DNA of 59,874 bases from Cryobacterium melibiosiphilum. GTDB lineage: Bacteria; Actinomycetota; Actinomycetes; Actinomycetales; Microbacteriaceae. Below are positions 51,135 through 59,160 of the stretch, in pieces (positions within the stretch are counted from its first letter, which is position 1; each line of letters begins with the position of its first letter). The position numbers were made by a program, and so were the translations under genes. Below the pieces are notes generated by a model, which was not told the DNA's origin, made no database searches, and worked only from the letters and a program-made list of their open reading frames with translations. The stretch covers positions 39,201 through 99,074 of the forward strand of contig NZ_QZVS01000081.1 in NCBI RefSeq assembly GCF_003602235.1. Reading direction: 5' to 3'.

Positions 51135-52708
51135 TGACCGTGGCACGAATTCGACCAGCAGCACGGGCCGCCGCGCTGCTGGTCGGCGCTGCCGTGCTGA
51201 TCGGCGGCAGCGGATGCGCCACCACGGCCACCCCGCAGTCCGACGCCGACCTGCAGGTCATCGCGACGACCGGCATCCTGCGGGATGTCGCCGAGCACGT
51301 GGGCGGTGACCGGGTCAGTGTCACCTCGCTCGTGCCCGACAGTGCCGATCCGCACACCTACGAACCGTCCCTGCGCGACGTGCGCAACGTGGTCACGGCG
51401 GATGTCGCCTTCAGCAATTACATGCTGCTCGAGGAGCACAGCATTATCAAGACCCTCGACGCCAACCTGCGGGAGGGCGTGCCGAACATCTCGCTCGCCG
51501 AGGGGGCCGTGAAGTATGCGGCCGAGATCATCCCGCTCGTCGAGAACGTGTCGCTCGACACGGTCTGGCTCGGCCTGCGGGCCGCCGGGGACGGCACCGA
51601 GTACGGGGCGACCCGGTCCTCGGACGTGCTCGTGAGCGCGACCGCGGTCACCGGGCCGGGTGACGTCTTCGGCTACCTCACCGGCACCTTCGGTGACCCC
51701 GAGGTGTACTTCGACTCGAGTGACGGCTTCGACCAGGCCACCGGATACCGGGGCGACACCGCCCGGCTGCCGGTCGACGCGCACACGCACATGTCCTGGG
51801 TATTCACCGCACCGGGCCGCTACGAACTGACGCTCGAAACCCGGCTGCAGGCTGACCAGAACGCGAAGCCGGTGAAACTGGCGACCGAGACGTTCACCTT
51901 CGCCGTGGGCATCAACCCCGCTGACGTCGCCGAAGACCACACGATTCTGGATCTCGGCCACGCCGACTTCACCGCCAACCTCGACACCGACGAGCTGTAC
52001 GTGCAGTACGACGCGGAGGGTGGCGGCGAGGGCACCCAGACGGTGTACGCCGCCGACGAGGTCGTCATCGAGGTGCCGAGCACGGCGATCGCGGAGATTC
52101 CGGCGTCGTCGCAGTTCAACTTTCTCGGTGAGGCCGGGGCGCAGATCTACCAGCTGCCGCAGGCCGTGCTCGGCAAACACGTGCACGGCGAGATCGACCC
52201 GCACCTGTGGCAGAACGTGCGCAACGTGATGGCCTACGCCGAGCTGATGCGCGACACCCTCACCGAGCAGGACCCGGCCGGCGCCAAGGAGTACCGCGAC
52301 AACACCGACACCTACCTCGCCGAACTCGATGAGCTCGACGGGTACCTGCAGGCCACGATCGACACGATTCCGGCGGCCGATCGCCAGCTCGTCACCACCC
52401 ACGACGCCTTCGCCTACCTCGCGGATGCCTACGGGCTCGACGTGGCCGGATTCGTCACCCCGAACCCGGCGACCGAGCCGAGCCTGGCCGACCGGCGCAA
52501 ACTCACCGAGACGATCCGCAACCTCGGCGTGCCGGCGGTGTTCCTCGAACCCAACCTCGTCGCCCGCGCCTCGACCCTCACCGAGGTCGCGGGCGAGCAG
52601 GGCATCGAGGTGTGCACCATCTACGGCGACACCTTCGATGCCACCGTCACGAGCTACGTCGAGATGATGCGCTTCAACGCCGACAGCCTGCTGCGGTGCC
52701 TGGGCTGA
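51134..52708 (+). CDS. ZnuA-like metal-binding lipoprotein with inserted anchor-M repeat (TIGR03772-like)
   Basis: This is the substrate-binding protein of the anchored-repeat ABC importer. The 524-aa lipoprotein has lipobox GGSGC (Cys28) and a cluster A-I zinc/manganese-binding fold with predicted ligands His74 (ADPHTYEPS), His357 (EIDPHLWQN), His423 (TTHDAFAYLA) and an acidic residue near EPNL (472) or YGDT (499). Between residues about 135 and 347 the fold is interrupted by anchor-M sequence. The closing half of a repeat comes first (VWLGLRAAG to HTHMSWVFTAPGRYEL and FTFAVG, about 145-259) and the opening half second (ILDLGHADFTANLD to FNFLGEAGAQIYQLPQ, about 271-343). The usual His-rich metal loop is absent. 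Confidence 0.88.
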   Translation: MTVARIRPAARAAALLVGAAVLIGGSGCATTATPQSDADLQVIATTGILRDVAEHVGGDRVSVTSLVPDSADPHTYEPSLRDVRNVVTADVAFSNYMLLEEHSIIKTLDANLREGVPNISLAEGAVKYAAEIIPLVENVSLDTVWLGLRAAGDGTEYGATRSSDVLVSATAVTGPGDVFGYLTGTFGDPEVYFDSSDGFDQATGYRGDTARLPVDAHTHMSWVFTAPGRYELTLETRLQADQNAKPVKLATETFTFAVGINPADVAEDHTILDLGHADFTANLDTDELYVQYDAEGGGEGTQTVYAADEVVIEVPSTAIAEIPASSQFNFLGEAGAQIYQLPQAVLGKHVHGEIDPHLWQNVRNVMAYAELMRDTLTEQDPAGAKEYRDNTDTYLAELDELDGYLQATIDTIPAADRQLVTTHDAFAYLADAYGLDVAGFVTPNPATEPSLADRRKLTETIRNLGVPAVFLEPNLVARASTLTEVAGEQGIEVCTIYGDTFDATVTSYVEMMRFNADSLLRCLG

Positions 52709-52761
52709 GGCCCGCGCGCATCCGCTTACCCACCTTGATATTGAGAAAGTTCAGGACCCAC

Positions 52762-53757
52762 GTGCTTCACACCCGACATTCCCGGCGCCTGCCGTTCGCG
52801 GCCGCGACCGTGCTGCTGATCGTCCTCGGGGGGGCGGCGGCGACATCCGCCGCCGCCACGACCACCGACCCGCTCGACGACCCGCTGAACCAGAGCATTG
52901 ACTCCGGCCAGACCGTTGCCACCGACACCGCCGTGCTGAGCCGCGGCCACATCGACCTCGGCCCGCGCATCATCGACGGCACGTTCACCCTGCTCGTGCA
53001 CGACGATGCGGCGAAGGCGGATGCCGCCGCCCAGTCCGTGTGGCGCCAGGCGTCGCAGACGGTCATCCAGCTGACGGATGCCGCCCTGCTGCCCGTGCCC
53101 GAGGATCCGGCCTACGCCTTTCTCGGCGTTCCGGCCGGGGAATCGGTGTCGGTGATCCCGCAGACGCAGAACCCCGACGTGGCCTGGGTCGGCTGGAACA
53201 CCCAGGATCCCGAGGTGATGGACACCATCGACCGCGGTGTGACCCTGTCGCTGGCCGGCGTCGACGGCCCCGGCGCGCTCGTCGTCTACCTGCAGTCGGG
53301 CACATTCGGCGAGCCCGAGGTGCTCTGGGACTCCCGCAGCACCGAACCGGCCTCGGTCTGGGTCGACGTGAACACGCACACCCACGCCAACTGGGTCTTC
53401 ACCGAGCCCGGCGTCTACCTGGCCGAGTTCCGCATCGACGCCGACCTCGTCGACGGCAGCACGGCCTCTGACACCCAGTCGCTGCGCTTCGCCGTCGGCG
53501 ACGCCACGGACCCGCAGGCCGCGCTGGACGCGAGCCTGGTCAGTACCGAATCGGATGCCGCCGCCGACACCGCAGACGCGGCCGACTCGACCGCCGATAC
53601 CGCTGCCGAACCCGCCGATGAAGCGTCATCGACAACCGTGATTCTGATCGCCGTGATCGCGCTCGTCGCCCTACTGCTGATCGTGGGCTTGACCTTCGTG
53701 GTGCTGCGCGGCAACCGCGCCAAGCGCCTCGCGCTGGCCGCTCGGGCGACCCGGTGA
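52762..53757 (+). CDS. Membrane-anchored choice-of-anchor M domain protein
   Basis: This 331-aa protein has an N-terminal signal (RRLPFAAATVLLIVLGGAAATS), one anchor-M repeat (SRGHIDLGPRIIDGTF; VWVGWNTQD-like AWVGWNTQD; THTHANWVFTEPGVYLAEF; LRFAVGDA), an Ala/Asp/Glu/Thr-rich stalk and a C-terminal membrane helix (TTVILIAVIALVALLLIVGLT) with basic tail. GTG 52762 was chosen because AGGA lies five to six bases upstream and the reading starts with the basic signal region. Its stop overlaps the ATPase start (GTGA). Confidence 0.85.
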   Translation: MLHTRHSRRLPFAAATVLLIVLGGAAATSAAATTTDPLDDPLNQSIDSGQTVATDTAVLSRGHIDLGPRIIDGTFTLLVHDDAAKADAAAQSVWRQASQTVIQLTDAALLPVPEDPAYAFLGVPAGESVSVIPQTQNPDVAWVGWNTQDPEVMDTIDRGVTLSLAGVDGPGALVVYLQSGTFGEPEVLWDSRSTEPASVWVDVNTHTHANWVFTEPGVYLAEFRIDADLVDGSTASDTQSLRFAVGDATDPQAALDASLVSTESDAAADTADAADSTADTAAEPADEASSTTVILIAVIALVALLLIVGLTFVVLRGNRAKRLALAARATR

Positions 53758-54641
53758 CCGGCGTGGTTGTGACCCACGTGGCGTCTGCCCGTTCGGCGAC
53801 TGCCGAGGCTGTGTCTGCCGGGGCTGATCCTGCCGGGGCTGAGCCGGCACGGGCCGCCTCGACTGGTGCGGCTTCGCCCGGAGCCCGGTCGACGGATGCC
53901 GCGGTGCGGGTCGAGGGGGTGGCCGTCGAGCTCGGCGGTCGGCTCGTGCTCGACGACGTGCACCTGCAGGTCGCTCGCGGCGAACTGGTCGGCCTGATCG
54001 GGCCGAACGGCGCCGGCAAGACTACCCTGCTGCGCTCCATTCTCGGGCTGGTGCCCACCGTGGCCGGCCGCGTGCTCATCAACGGCCAGCCGACCCGCGC
54101 CGGCCGCAACAACGTCGGCTATGTGCCGCAGCGGCACGAGTTCGCCTGGGACTTTCCGATCTCCGTCGAAGACGTCGTGATGAGCGGCCGCACCGGCGCC
54201 CTCGGCCTGTTTCGACGGCCGAAGCAGGCCGACTGGGCTGCGGTCGGTGATGCTCTCGACCGGGTGCGCATGAACGACCTGCGGCAGCGTCCGGTGGGGG
54301 AACTCTCCGGCGGGCAACGCCAGCGGGTGCTCGTGGCACGGGCCCTCGCGCTGCAGCCGTCGACGCTGCTGCTCGACGAGCCCTTCACCGGGCTCGATAT
54401 GCCCACGCAGGAACTGCTCTCGGAACTGTTCATGTCGCTCGCCCGCGATGACCGGGCGGTGCTGATGACCACACACGACCTGGCATCCGCTCTCTACAGC
54501 TGCGACCGGCTCGCGCTGCTCAACCGCACGGTGGTCGCCGCCGGTCGCCCCGACGAGCTCACCGAGGCCCAGGTCTGGATGGACTGTTTCGGCGTCGGCG
54601 AGACGAGCCCGCTGTTACGAATTCTGGAGCTGGCCCGATGA
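53754..54641 (+). CDS. Anchored-repeat ABC transporter ATP-binding protein (TIGR03771-like)
   Basis: This 295-aa ATPase of the zinc/manganese (ZnuC/MntB-like) type has Walker A IGPNGAGKTTLLRSILGL, GYVPQRHEFAWDFPISVEDVVMSGR, signature ELSGGQRQRVLVARALA and Walker B LLLDEPFTGLD. The first roughly 50 residues are Ala/Gly/Asp-rich and precede the conserved domain, so a later start is possible. GTG 53754 overlaps the upstream stop, and the stop overlaps the permease ATG by four bases. Confidence 0.92.
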   Translation: MTGVVVTHVASARSATAEAVSAGADPAGAEPARAASTGAASPGARSTDAAVRVEGVAVELGGRLVLDDVHLQVARGELVGLIGPNGAGKTTLLRSILGLVPTVAGRVLINGQPTRAGRNNVGYVPQRHEFAWDFPISVEDVVMSGRTGALGLFRRPKQADWAAVGDALDRVRMNDLRQRPVGELSGGQRQRVLVARALALQPSTLLLDEPFTGLDMPTQELLSELFMSLARDDRAVLMTTHDLASALYSCDRLALLNRTVVAAGRPDELTEAQVWMDCFGVGETSPLLRILELAR

Positions 54642-55543
54642 GCCCGATCGACTTCTTTCTCGACCTGATCAATCCCGACCTGTCGTTTCTGCCCAAGGCC
54701 CTGCTGATCGCCGTCATGTCGTCGATCGTCTGCGGGGTGATCGGCACCTATGTGGTGCTGCGCGGAATGGCCTTCATCGGCGATGCCGTCGCGCACGCCG
54801 TGTTTCCGGGCCTCGCCGTCGCCTTCGTGATCAGCGGCAACCTCGTGCTCGGCGGCACCATCGCCGGGGTGTTGACCGCGGTGCTCGTGGCCCTGTTCTC
54901 GCAGAACCGGCGCCTCAAGGAGGACTCGATCATCGGCGTCTTCTTCGTCGCCGCGTTCGCCCTGGGCATCGTGGTGATCTCGCAGGCGCCGGGCTACGCC
55001 GGGTCGCTGCAGCAGTTTCTGTTCGGATCGATAACCGGCATCCCCGACGAAGACCTCTTCGTCGTCGGCGGCACCGGCCTGGTGATCCTGCTGGTCGCCT
55101 TCCTGCTGCACAAGGAACTCGTGGCGATCACCCTCGACCGCGAAATGGCTCGTTCGATGGGCGTGAAGGTGTTTTGGCTCGACATCGTGCTGTACGTGCT
55201 CGTGACCCTCGCCGTGGTGATCTCGGTGCAAACGATCGGCAACATCCTGGTGCTCGCACTGCTCATCACCCCGGCCGCCGCGGCGCGGCTGTTGACCGAC
55301 CGGCTCGGCGTGATGATGCTGCTCGCGCCGGTGATCGGGGCGGCATCCGCTCTGGTCGGGCTCTATGTGTCGTGGTCGTGGGATCTGCCGACCGGCGGCA
55401 CGATCGTGCTCGTACTGACCGCAGCGTTCCTGCTCGCCTGGGTCTTCGCCCCCCGCCACGGTGTGCTCGCCCGCCGCCGCCCCCGGTCCGCCGCGCGGGC
55501 CGCGTCTCCGGCCGCGAACGCACCCGCGTTCGCGGGGCAGTGA
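54638..55543 (+). CDS. Anchored-repeat ABC transporter permease (TIGR03770-like)
   Basis: This 301-aa ABC-3 family permease for zinc or manganese has about eight membrane helices and the family motifs FLPKALLIAVMSSIVCGVIG, VVLRGMAFIGDAVAHAVFPG and TIGNILVLALLITPAAAARLL. The Arg/Ala-rich C-terminus is cytoplasmic. It is the last gene of the operon. A perfect 23-bp hairpin repeat begins 18 bases after its stop. Confidence 0.92.
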   Translation: MSPIDFFLDLINPDLSFLPKALLIAVMSSIVCGVIGTYVVLRGMAFIGDAVAHAVFPGLAVAFVISGNLVLGGTIAGVLTAVLVALFSQNRRLKEDSIIGVFFVAAFALGIVVISQAPGYAGSLQQFLFGSITGIPDEDLFVVGGTGLVILLVAFLLHKELVAITLDREMARSMGVKVFWLDIVLYVLVTLAVVISVQTIGNILVLALLITPAAAARLLTDRLGVMMLLAPVIGAASALVGLYVSWSWDLPTGGTIVLVLTAAFLLAWVFAPRHGVLARRRPRSAARAASPAANAPAFAGQ

Positions 55544-55561
55544 GCACACTCGGCGGCTCGA

Positions 55562-55689
55562 GCGCGGTAGGTGCGCCGCTGCGCGGTGGGCGTGCCTGCG
55601 GCGCAGCGGCGCACCTACCGCGCAACTCGTTGGCCGACTTCTGCGGACCGTCAACGGTCGCCTGAGCGCCGTACTGCGCCGCTGCGCGG
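55562..55689. repeat. Long intergenic hairpin repeat C with third partial copy
   Basis: The 23 bases at 55562-55584 (containing GGTAGGTGCGCCGCTGCGC) are exactly complementary to 55601-55623, with a 16-base loop. TGCGCCGCTGCGCGG recurs at 55675-55689, identical to 55572-55586. The layout of two arms plus one partial extra copy parallels repeat B. It occupies part of the 259-base gap between the permease gene and the DUF6390 gene; the rest of that gap shows only a small GACCGT/ACGGTC dyad and the tandem repeat at 55773. Confidence 0.8.
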
Positions 55690-55772
55690 GAGAAGTGTGG
55701 CCCGGTCGACCTCTGGGTGCTTCACGGACGCGGGGCGCAGCATCCGTCGCCGCGCACTGCGCCCGCCCCCGC

Positions 55773-55808
55773 GGTCAGAGCCGCCGGGTCAGAGCCGCCG
55801 GGTCAGAG
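55773..55808. repeat. 14-nt tandem repeat over the DUF6390 gene end
   Basis: GGTCAGAGCCGCCG occurs at 55773-55786 and 55787-55800, with a partial copy at 55801-55808 that includes the stop codon of the minus-strand gene. Confidence 0.75.
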
Positions 55809-56609
55809 GGTGTGGTCGAGGGCGACGGCGGTGCCGCGGTGCTCGACGCCGGAGTTCGCGATGCGCAGGTGCCGCTGGGTGTAACCGTGCAGCTGCCGCA
55901 CCTGCCCCGGCGTGAGGCGGTCGCAGATCCAGTCCCAGTGCAGCGACACCGTGTCGCCCACTGCGAGATCGGCCATGAACCCGGTGCCCGCGACGGCGTG
56001 CCGGGCGGTCTCCACCGTCGAGCCGCTCAGCGTCAGGGAGATCCCGTCCCACGCGAGGTGTCGAGATTTCACCACGGCCTCATCACCGCTGATCTCCACG
56101 ACTTCTCCCCAGCGGATGCGGCAGCCATCGAGCACCGTCAGCGCCGTTCCCGCCCGACGGTCGTCGCGCAGCAGGCCGAGCCACGGGTACACCTCGAAGA
56201 CGTGGAAACTGTGGTTGGGCACCCCGCCGGCCAGCACGCCCTCCATCAGGTGGGAAAACTGGCGCCCGGTGCGCGCCCGAAACCGGTCCTCCATGGAGTT
56301 GCCGATGTTCGTGATGCCGACCCGCTCGAGCAGGGGATTGCCCACCCAGTAAGCCTCCACGACGCGGTGGTCGAGCGGATCGCGAATCCCGGTGCTCGCG
56401 GCGATCAGTTCGAGGTAGGGCCACGCGCCGGCGAAACCCTTCGCGAGTTCGCGCAGTCCGGCATCCGTCACGCCCGCCTGGCCATAGTGCAGCAGCGCGT
56501 CGCTGTCGGGCGGCCCGCAACTGCCGCGCGCGTTGGGCGGATACGCGTAGCGCACGAAGAGTTGGGCGCCGTCCGGCCGGGCGCCGCCGAGAACCTGGTC
56601 CTGAACCAT
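55803..56609 (-). CDS. DUF6390 family protein
   Basis: This 268-aa soluble protein of unknown function matches DUF6390: LFVRYAYPPNARGSCGPPD, LLHYGQAGVTDAGLRELAKGF, VVEAYWVGNPLLERV and GVPNHSFHVFEVYPWLGLLR are characteristic. I recall this family from the neighbourhood of actinobacterial [NiFe]-hydrogenase genes. Here it lies 10 kb from the cluster, separated by the anchored-repeat transporter, and on the opposite strand. It is divergent from the dehydrogenase operon at 56714. Confidence 0.8.
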   Translation of the reverse strand: MVQDQVLGGARPDGAQLFVRYAYPPNARGSCGPPDSDALLHYGQAGVTDAGLRELAKGFAGAWPYLELIAASTGIRDPLDHRVVEAYWVGNPLLERVGITNIGNSMEDRFRARTGRQFSHLMEGVLAGGVPNHSFHVFEVYPWLGLLRDDRRAGTALTVLDGCRIRWGEVVEISGDEAVVKSRHLAWDGISLTLSGSTVETARHAVAGTGFMADLAVGDTVSLHWDWICDRLTPGQVRQLHGYTQRHLRIANSGVEHRGTAVALDHTL

Positions 56610-56675
56610 GCAGGCACGCTAGCACCGGCCCCGACGCCCTTCAATGTGCCGGAGCCGACATTACCGAGCGGATGC

Positions 56676-56704
56676 TTGCAAACCGATCTTAAGTGATTTA
56701 GATT
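56676..56704 (+). promoter_or_regulatory. Candidate promoter of the GMC dehydrogenase operon
   Basis: TTGCAA (56676-56681), a 17-base spacer, then TAGATT (56699-56704). The ATG at 56714 is only ten bases after the -10 box, so the message would have almost no leader; no ribosome binding site is visible. Confidence 0.55.
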
Positions 56705-56713
56705 CACCTTCTT

Positions 56714-57367
56714 ATGGCTTTTTCCACTGCCCCGGTCACGTCGGGTTACACGCTGCTCTTTTTCACCCCGGCCGAGGCATCCCTCATGGACGCACTCCTG
56801 GCGCGCATCATCCCCGATGAGCCGGGCTCGCCCGGGGCGAAGGGAGCGGGCGTGACCGAGTACATCGACCATGCCCTCGCGGGCAACCTGCAGGACCTGC
56901 AGCCGGTCTACCGCGACGGGCTGCGCGCCCTGTCGGCGTACTCGCAGGCACGCTTCGGGTCCCTGTTCCGTTTTCTCGACGGTCGTTTGCAGGAGGCGGT
57001 GGTGGAGGAGCTTGACCGGCTCGTCACGGCGGACGAACAGGCTTTTCTCGGCCAATTCTTTCGGATCGTGCGCGAACACACCGTGCAGGGATACTTCGGT
57101 GACCCGGCCTACGGCGGCAACCGGGACGCCGCCAGTTGGGCGCTCATCGGCTTTCCCGGGGCTCAACAGAGATATTCCAACGAGCAGCTCATGCCCGGGT
57201 TCAACGCGTCGGAGGTGCCGATCGTCACGGTGAACGACCTGTACCGGCGCATTCACGAGAAGCGCCACGGCACGGCAGCGGCCGAGAATGACGACCAGTT
57301 CGAGGAGGGGGCCGGGGGTGACCCGGTTGCCGTGTTGGGATCCACCGTGCCGGCGGACCGACCATGA
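56714..57367 (+). CDS. Gluconate 2-dehydrogenase subunit 3 family protein
   Basis: This 217-aa protein is the small partner of a membrane or periplasmic GMC-type dehydrogenase. It has the family segments FFTPAEASLMDALLARIIPDE, FFRIVREHTVQGYFGDPAYGGN and WALIGFPGAQQRY. No signal peptide is visible, unlike many members. The stop overlaps the GMC gene start (ATGA), which fixes the partner. Confidence 0.9.
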   Translation: MAFSTAPVTSGYTLLFFTPAEASLMDALLARIIPDEPGSPGAKGAGVTEYIDHALAGNLQDLQPVYRDGLRALSAYSQARFGSLFRFLDGRLQEAVVEELDRLVTADEQAFLGQFFRIVREHTVQGYFGDPAYGGNRDAASWALIGFPGAQQRYSNEQLMPGFNASEVPIVTVNDLYRRIHEKRHGTAAAENDDQFEEGAGGDPVAVLGSTVPADRP

Positions 57368-59100
57368 CCGAACGTTACGACGCCATCATCGTCGGGATGG
57401 GTTCGGCGGGCGGCGTCATCGCGGAGCAGCTGACCCAGGCGGGGCTGCGGGTGCTGGCCATTGAAAAGGGGGCCGACCACGGTCCCGAGGATTTTGCCGT
57501 GACTCAGGACGAAATGCGCTATCACCAGAACGGATCCCAGTTGACGACGATCGCGGTAGATCCGGTCACCTGGCGACCGACCGTCACCGCGCAGGCGCGC
57601 CTGCTGCCGTGGTCGTCAGGGCCGTTCGGGCAACCGATTTCTTATTTCGGCCAGTCGTCCACCGGGACCGGCGGCGGCACCCTGCATGGGGCCGCGTCGT
57701 CGTACCGGTTTCGCGAATCCGACTTTCAGATGCGCACCGCCATCGCCGACCGCTTCGGTGAGGCCGCCATTCCCGACGGGTCGACCCTCGCCGACTGGCC
57801 GATCACCTACACCGACCTCGAACCGTACTACGAGCGGGTGGAATACGAGCAGGGCGTGTCCGGGCGCGGCGGCAATATCAACGGGGAACCGCAGGAGGGC
57901 GGCAACCCGTTCGATCCGTTCCGGGCCCGGGACTACCCGATGCCGCCGGTGCCCCAGGGCCCCGGCGATGTGCCCTTCGTTCAAGCGACAACCCGGCTGG
58001 GGCTGCATCCGTTTCGCCAGCCCGTGGCGATCAACTCCGAGGAGTACCGCGGGCGCCCGGCCTGCGTGAACTGTGGCTTCTGCCACGGCTACCCGTGCCA
58101 CGTCGGCGCAAAATCGGGCACCCACATCACCAGCATTCCGGCGGCGCAGGCCACCGGCAACCTGGTGTTGCTCTCGCTGAGCCGGGTACTGCGCATCAAT
58201 CGGTCGGCCAACGGCAGGCAGGTGCGCGGCGTGACGTTCATCGACAGTGCGGGCGCGGAACGCGAGGCGACGGCGCGGTCGGTGATCCTCAGCGCCCACG
58301 CCCTGCAGAACGTGCGCCTGCTGTTGGTGTCCGGCATCAACGCCACCGGCCAGGTCGGTAAGAACTTCATGACCCACAATTTCGGGCGGTTCACCTCGGT
58401 GCTGCCGGTGGCCACCAACCCGTTCATCGGGTCGGCGAACGCGTCGAGCGCGGTCGATGACTTCACCTCCGAGATGGTCCCCGACAACGACCTCGGCGTG
58501 CTCTGGGGGTCTCCGATCATGAGCGTGGCCGGCGATCTGCAGCCGATCGAGGCGTATCACCTGATGGATCGACGGGTGAAGAAATTCGGCCTCGACCTCA
58601 AGCACTGGATGCGCGACAATTACCGCTTCATGCACCGCATGTACTCGCAGACGACGAACTTTCCGCACCCGCAGAATTTCTGCGACCTGGACCCCCTCGT
58701 GAAAGACCGCTGGGGGCAACCCGCGTTGCGGGTAACCCACGACTGGACAGACCACGATGCCAACTCGGTGGCCCTGCTGGGCCGCTACAAGCAGCACATC
58801 GCCCGGGAGATGGGGGCGACCGATTATTGGATGGACGCCCCGCGGCCGCCGTACCACCTCTCCACGCATGACGTGGGCGTGCATCGGATGGGCGAGAATC
58901 CGGCGACCTCGGTGACGGATGCCTACGGCGAAGTGCACGGATGCGCCGGCCTCTACGCCGTCGGCGGCGGCCAATTCGTCAGCTACGGCGGCTATAACCC
59001 GAACGAGACCATCCAGGCCCTCGCCTACCTGACCGCGGATCACCTGATCGAGGAGTACTCGGCGAGCCTGGCCCAGCAGGGGATCAGCGACTCGGATTAG
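57364..59100 (+). CDS. GMC family oxidoreductase (gluconate/sorbitol dehydrogenase-like)
   Basis: This 578-aa flavoprotein oxidises an alcohol or sugar acid. It has the N-terminal FAD-binding GMGSAGGVIAEQLTQAGLRVL, ADWPITYTDLEPYYERVEYEQG, ACVNCGFCHGYPCHVGAKSG with four Cys (about residues 236-252), HDVGVHRMGENPATSVTD and C-terminal GGGQFVSYGGYNPNETIQALA (in part). The domain order matches the gluconate 2-dehydrogenase large subunit. The Cys cluster is a feature of this GMC subgroup. No Tat signal is present, so with the small partner it is probably cytoplasmic or membrane-associated. The electron acceptor is not encoded nearby. Confidence 0.92.
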   Translation: MTERYDAIIVGMGSAGGVIAEQLTQAGLRVLAIEKGADHGPEDFAVTQDEMRYHQNGSQLTTIAVDPVTWRPTVTAQARLLPWSSGPFGQPISYFGQSSTGTGGGTLHGAASSYRFRESDFQMRTAIADRFGEAAIPDGSTLADWPITYTDLEPYYERVEYEQGVSGRGGNINGEPQEGGNPFDPFRARDYPMPPVPQGPGDVPFVQATTRLGLHPFRQPVAINSEEYRGRPACVNCGFCHGYPCHVGAKSGTHITSIPAAQATGNLVLLSLSRVLRINRSANGRQVRGVTFIDSAGAEREATARSVILSAHALQNVRLLLVSGINATGQVGKNFMTHNFGRFTSVLPVATNPFIGSANASSAVDDFTSEMVPDNDLGVLWGSPIMSVAGDLQPIEAYHLMDRRVKKFGLDLKHWMRDNYRFMHRMYSQTTNFPHPQNFCDLDPLVKDRWGQPALRVTHDWTDHDANSVALLGRYKQHIAREMGATDYWMDAPRPPYHLSTHDVGVHRMGENPATSVTDAYGEVHGCAGLYAVGGGQFVSYGGYNPNETIQALAYLTADHLIEEYSASLAQQGISDSD

Positions 59101-59108
59101 CTGCCGAC

Positions 59109-59160
59109 GGGGTCAGCGCCTCGGGGTTCAGCGCCTTGGGGTTCAGCGCCTGGGGGTCAG
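59109..59160. repeat. 14-15-nt tandem repeat between convergent genes
   Basis: Units GGGGTCAGCGCCTC (59109), GGGGTTCAGCGCCTT (59123), GGGGTTCAGCGCCTG (59138) and a partial unit at 59153 fill the gap between the GMC stop and the end of the DksA-like gene, reaching its stop codon. Confidence 0.8.
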
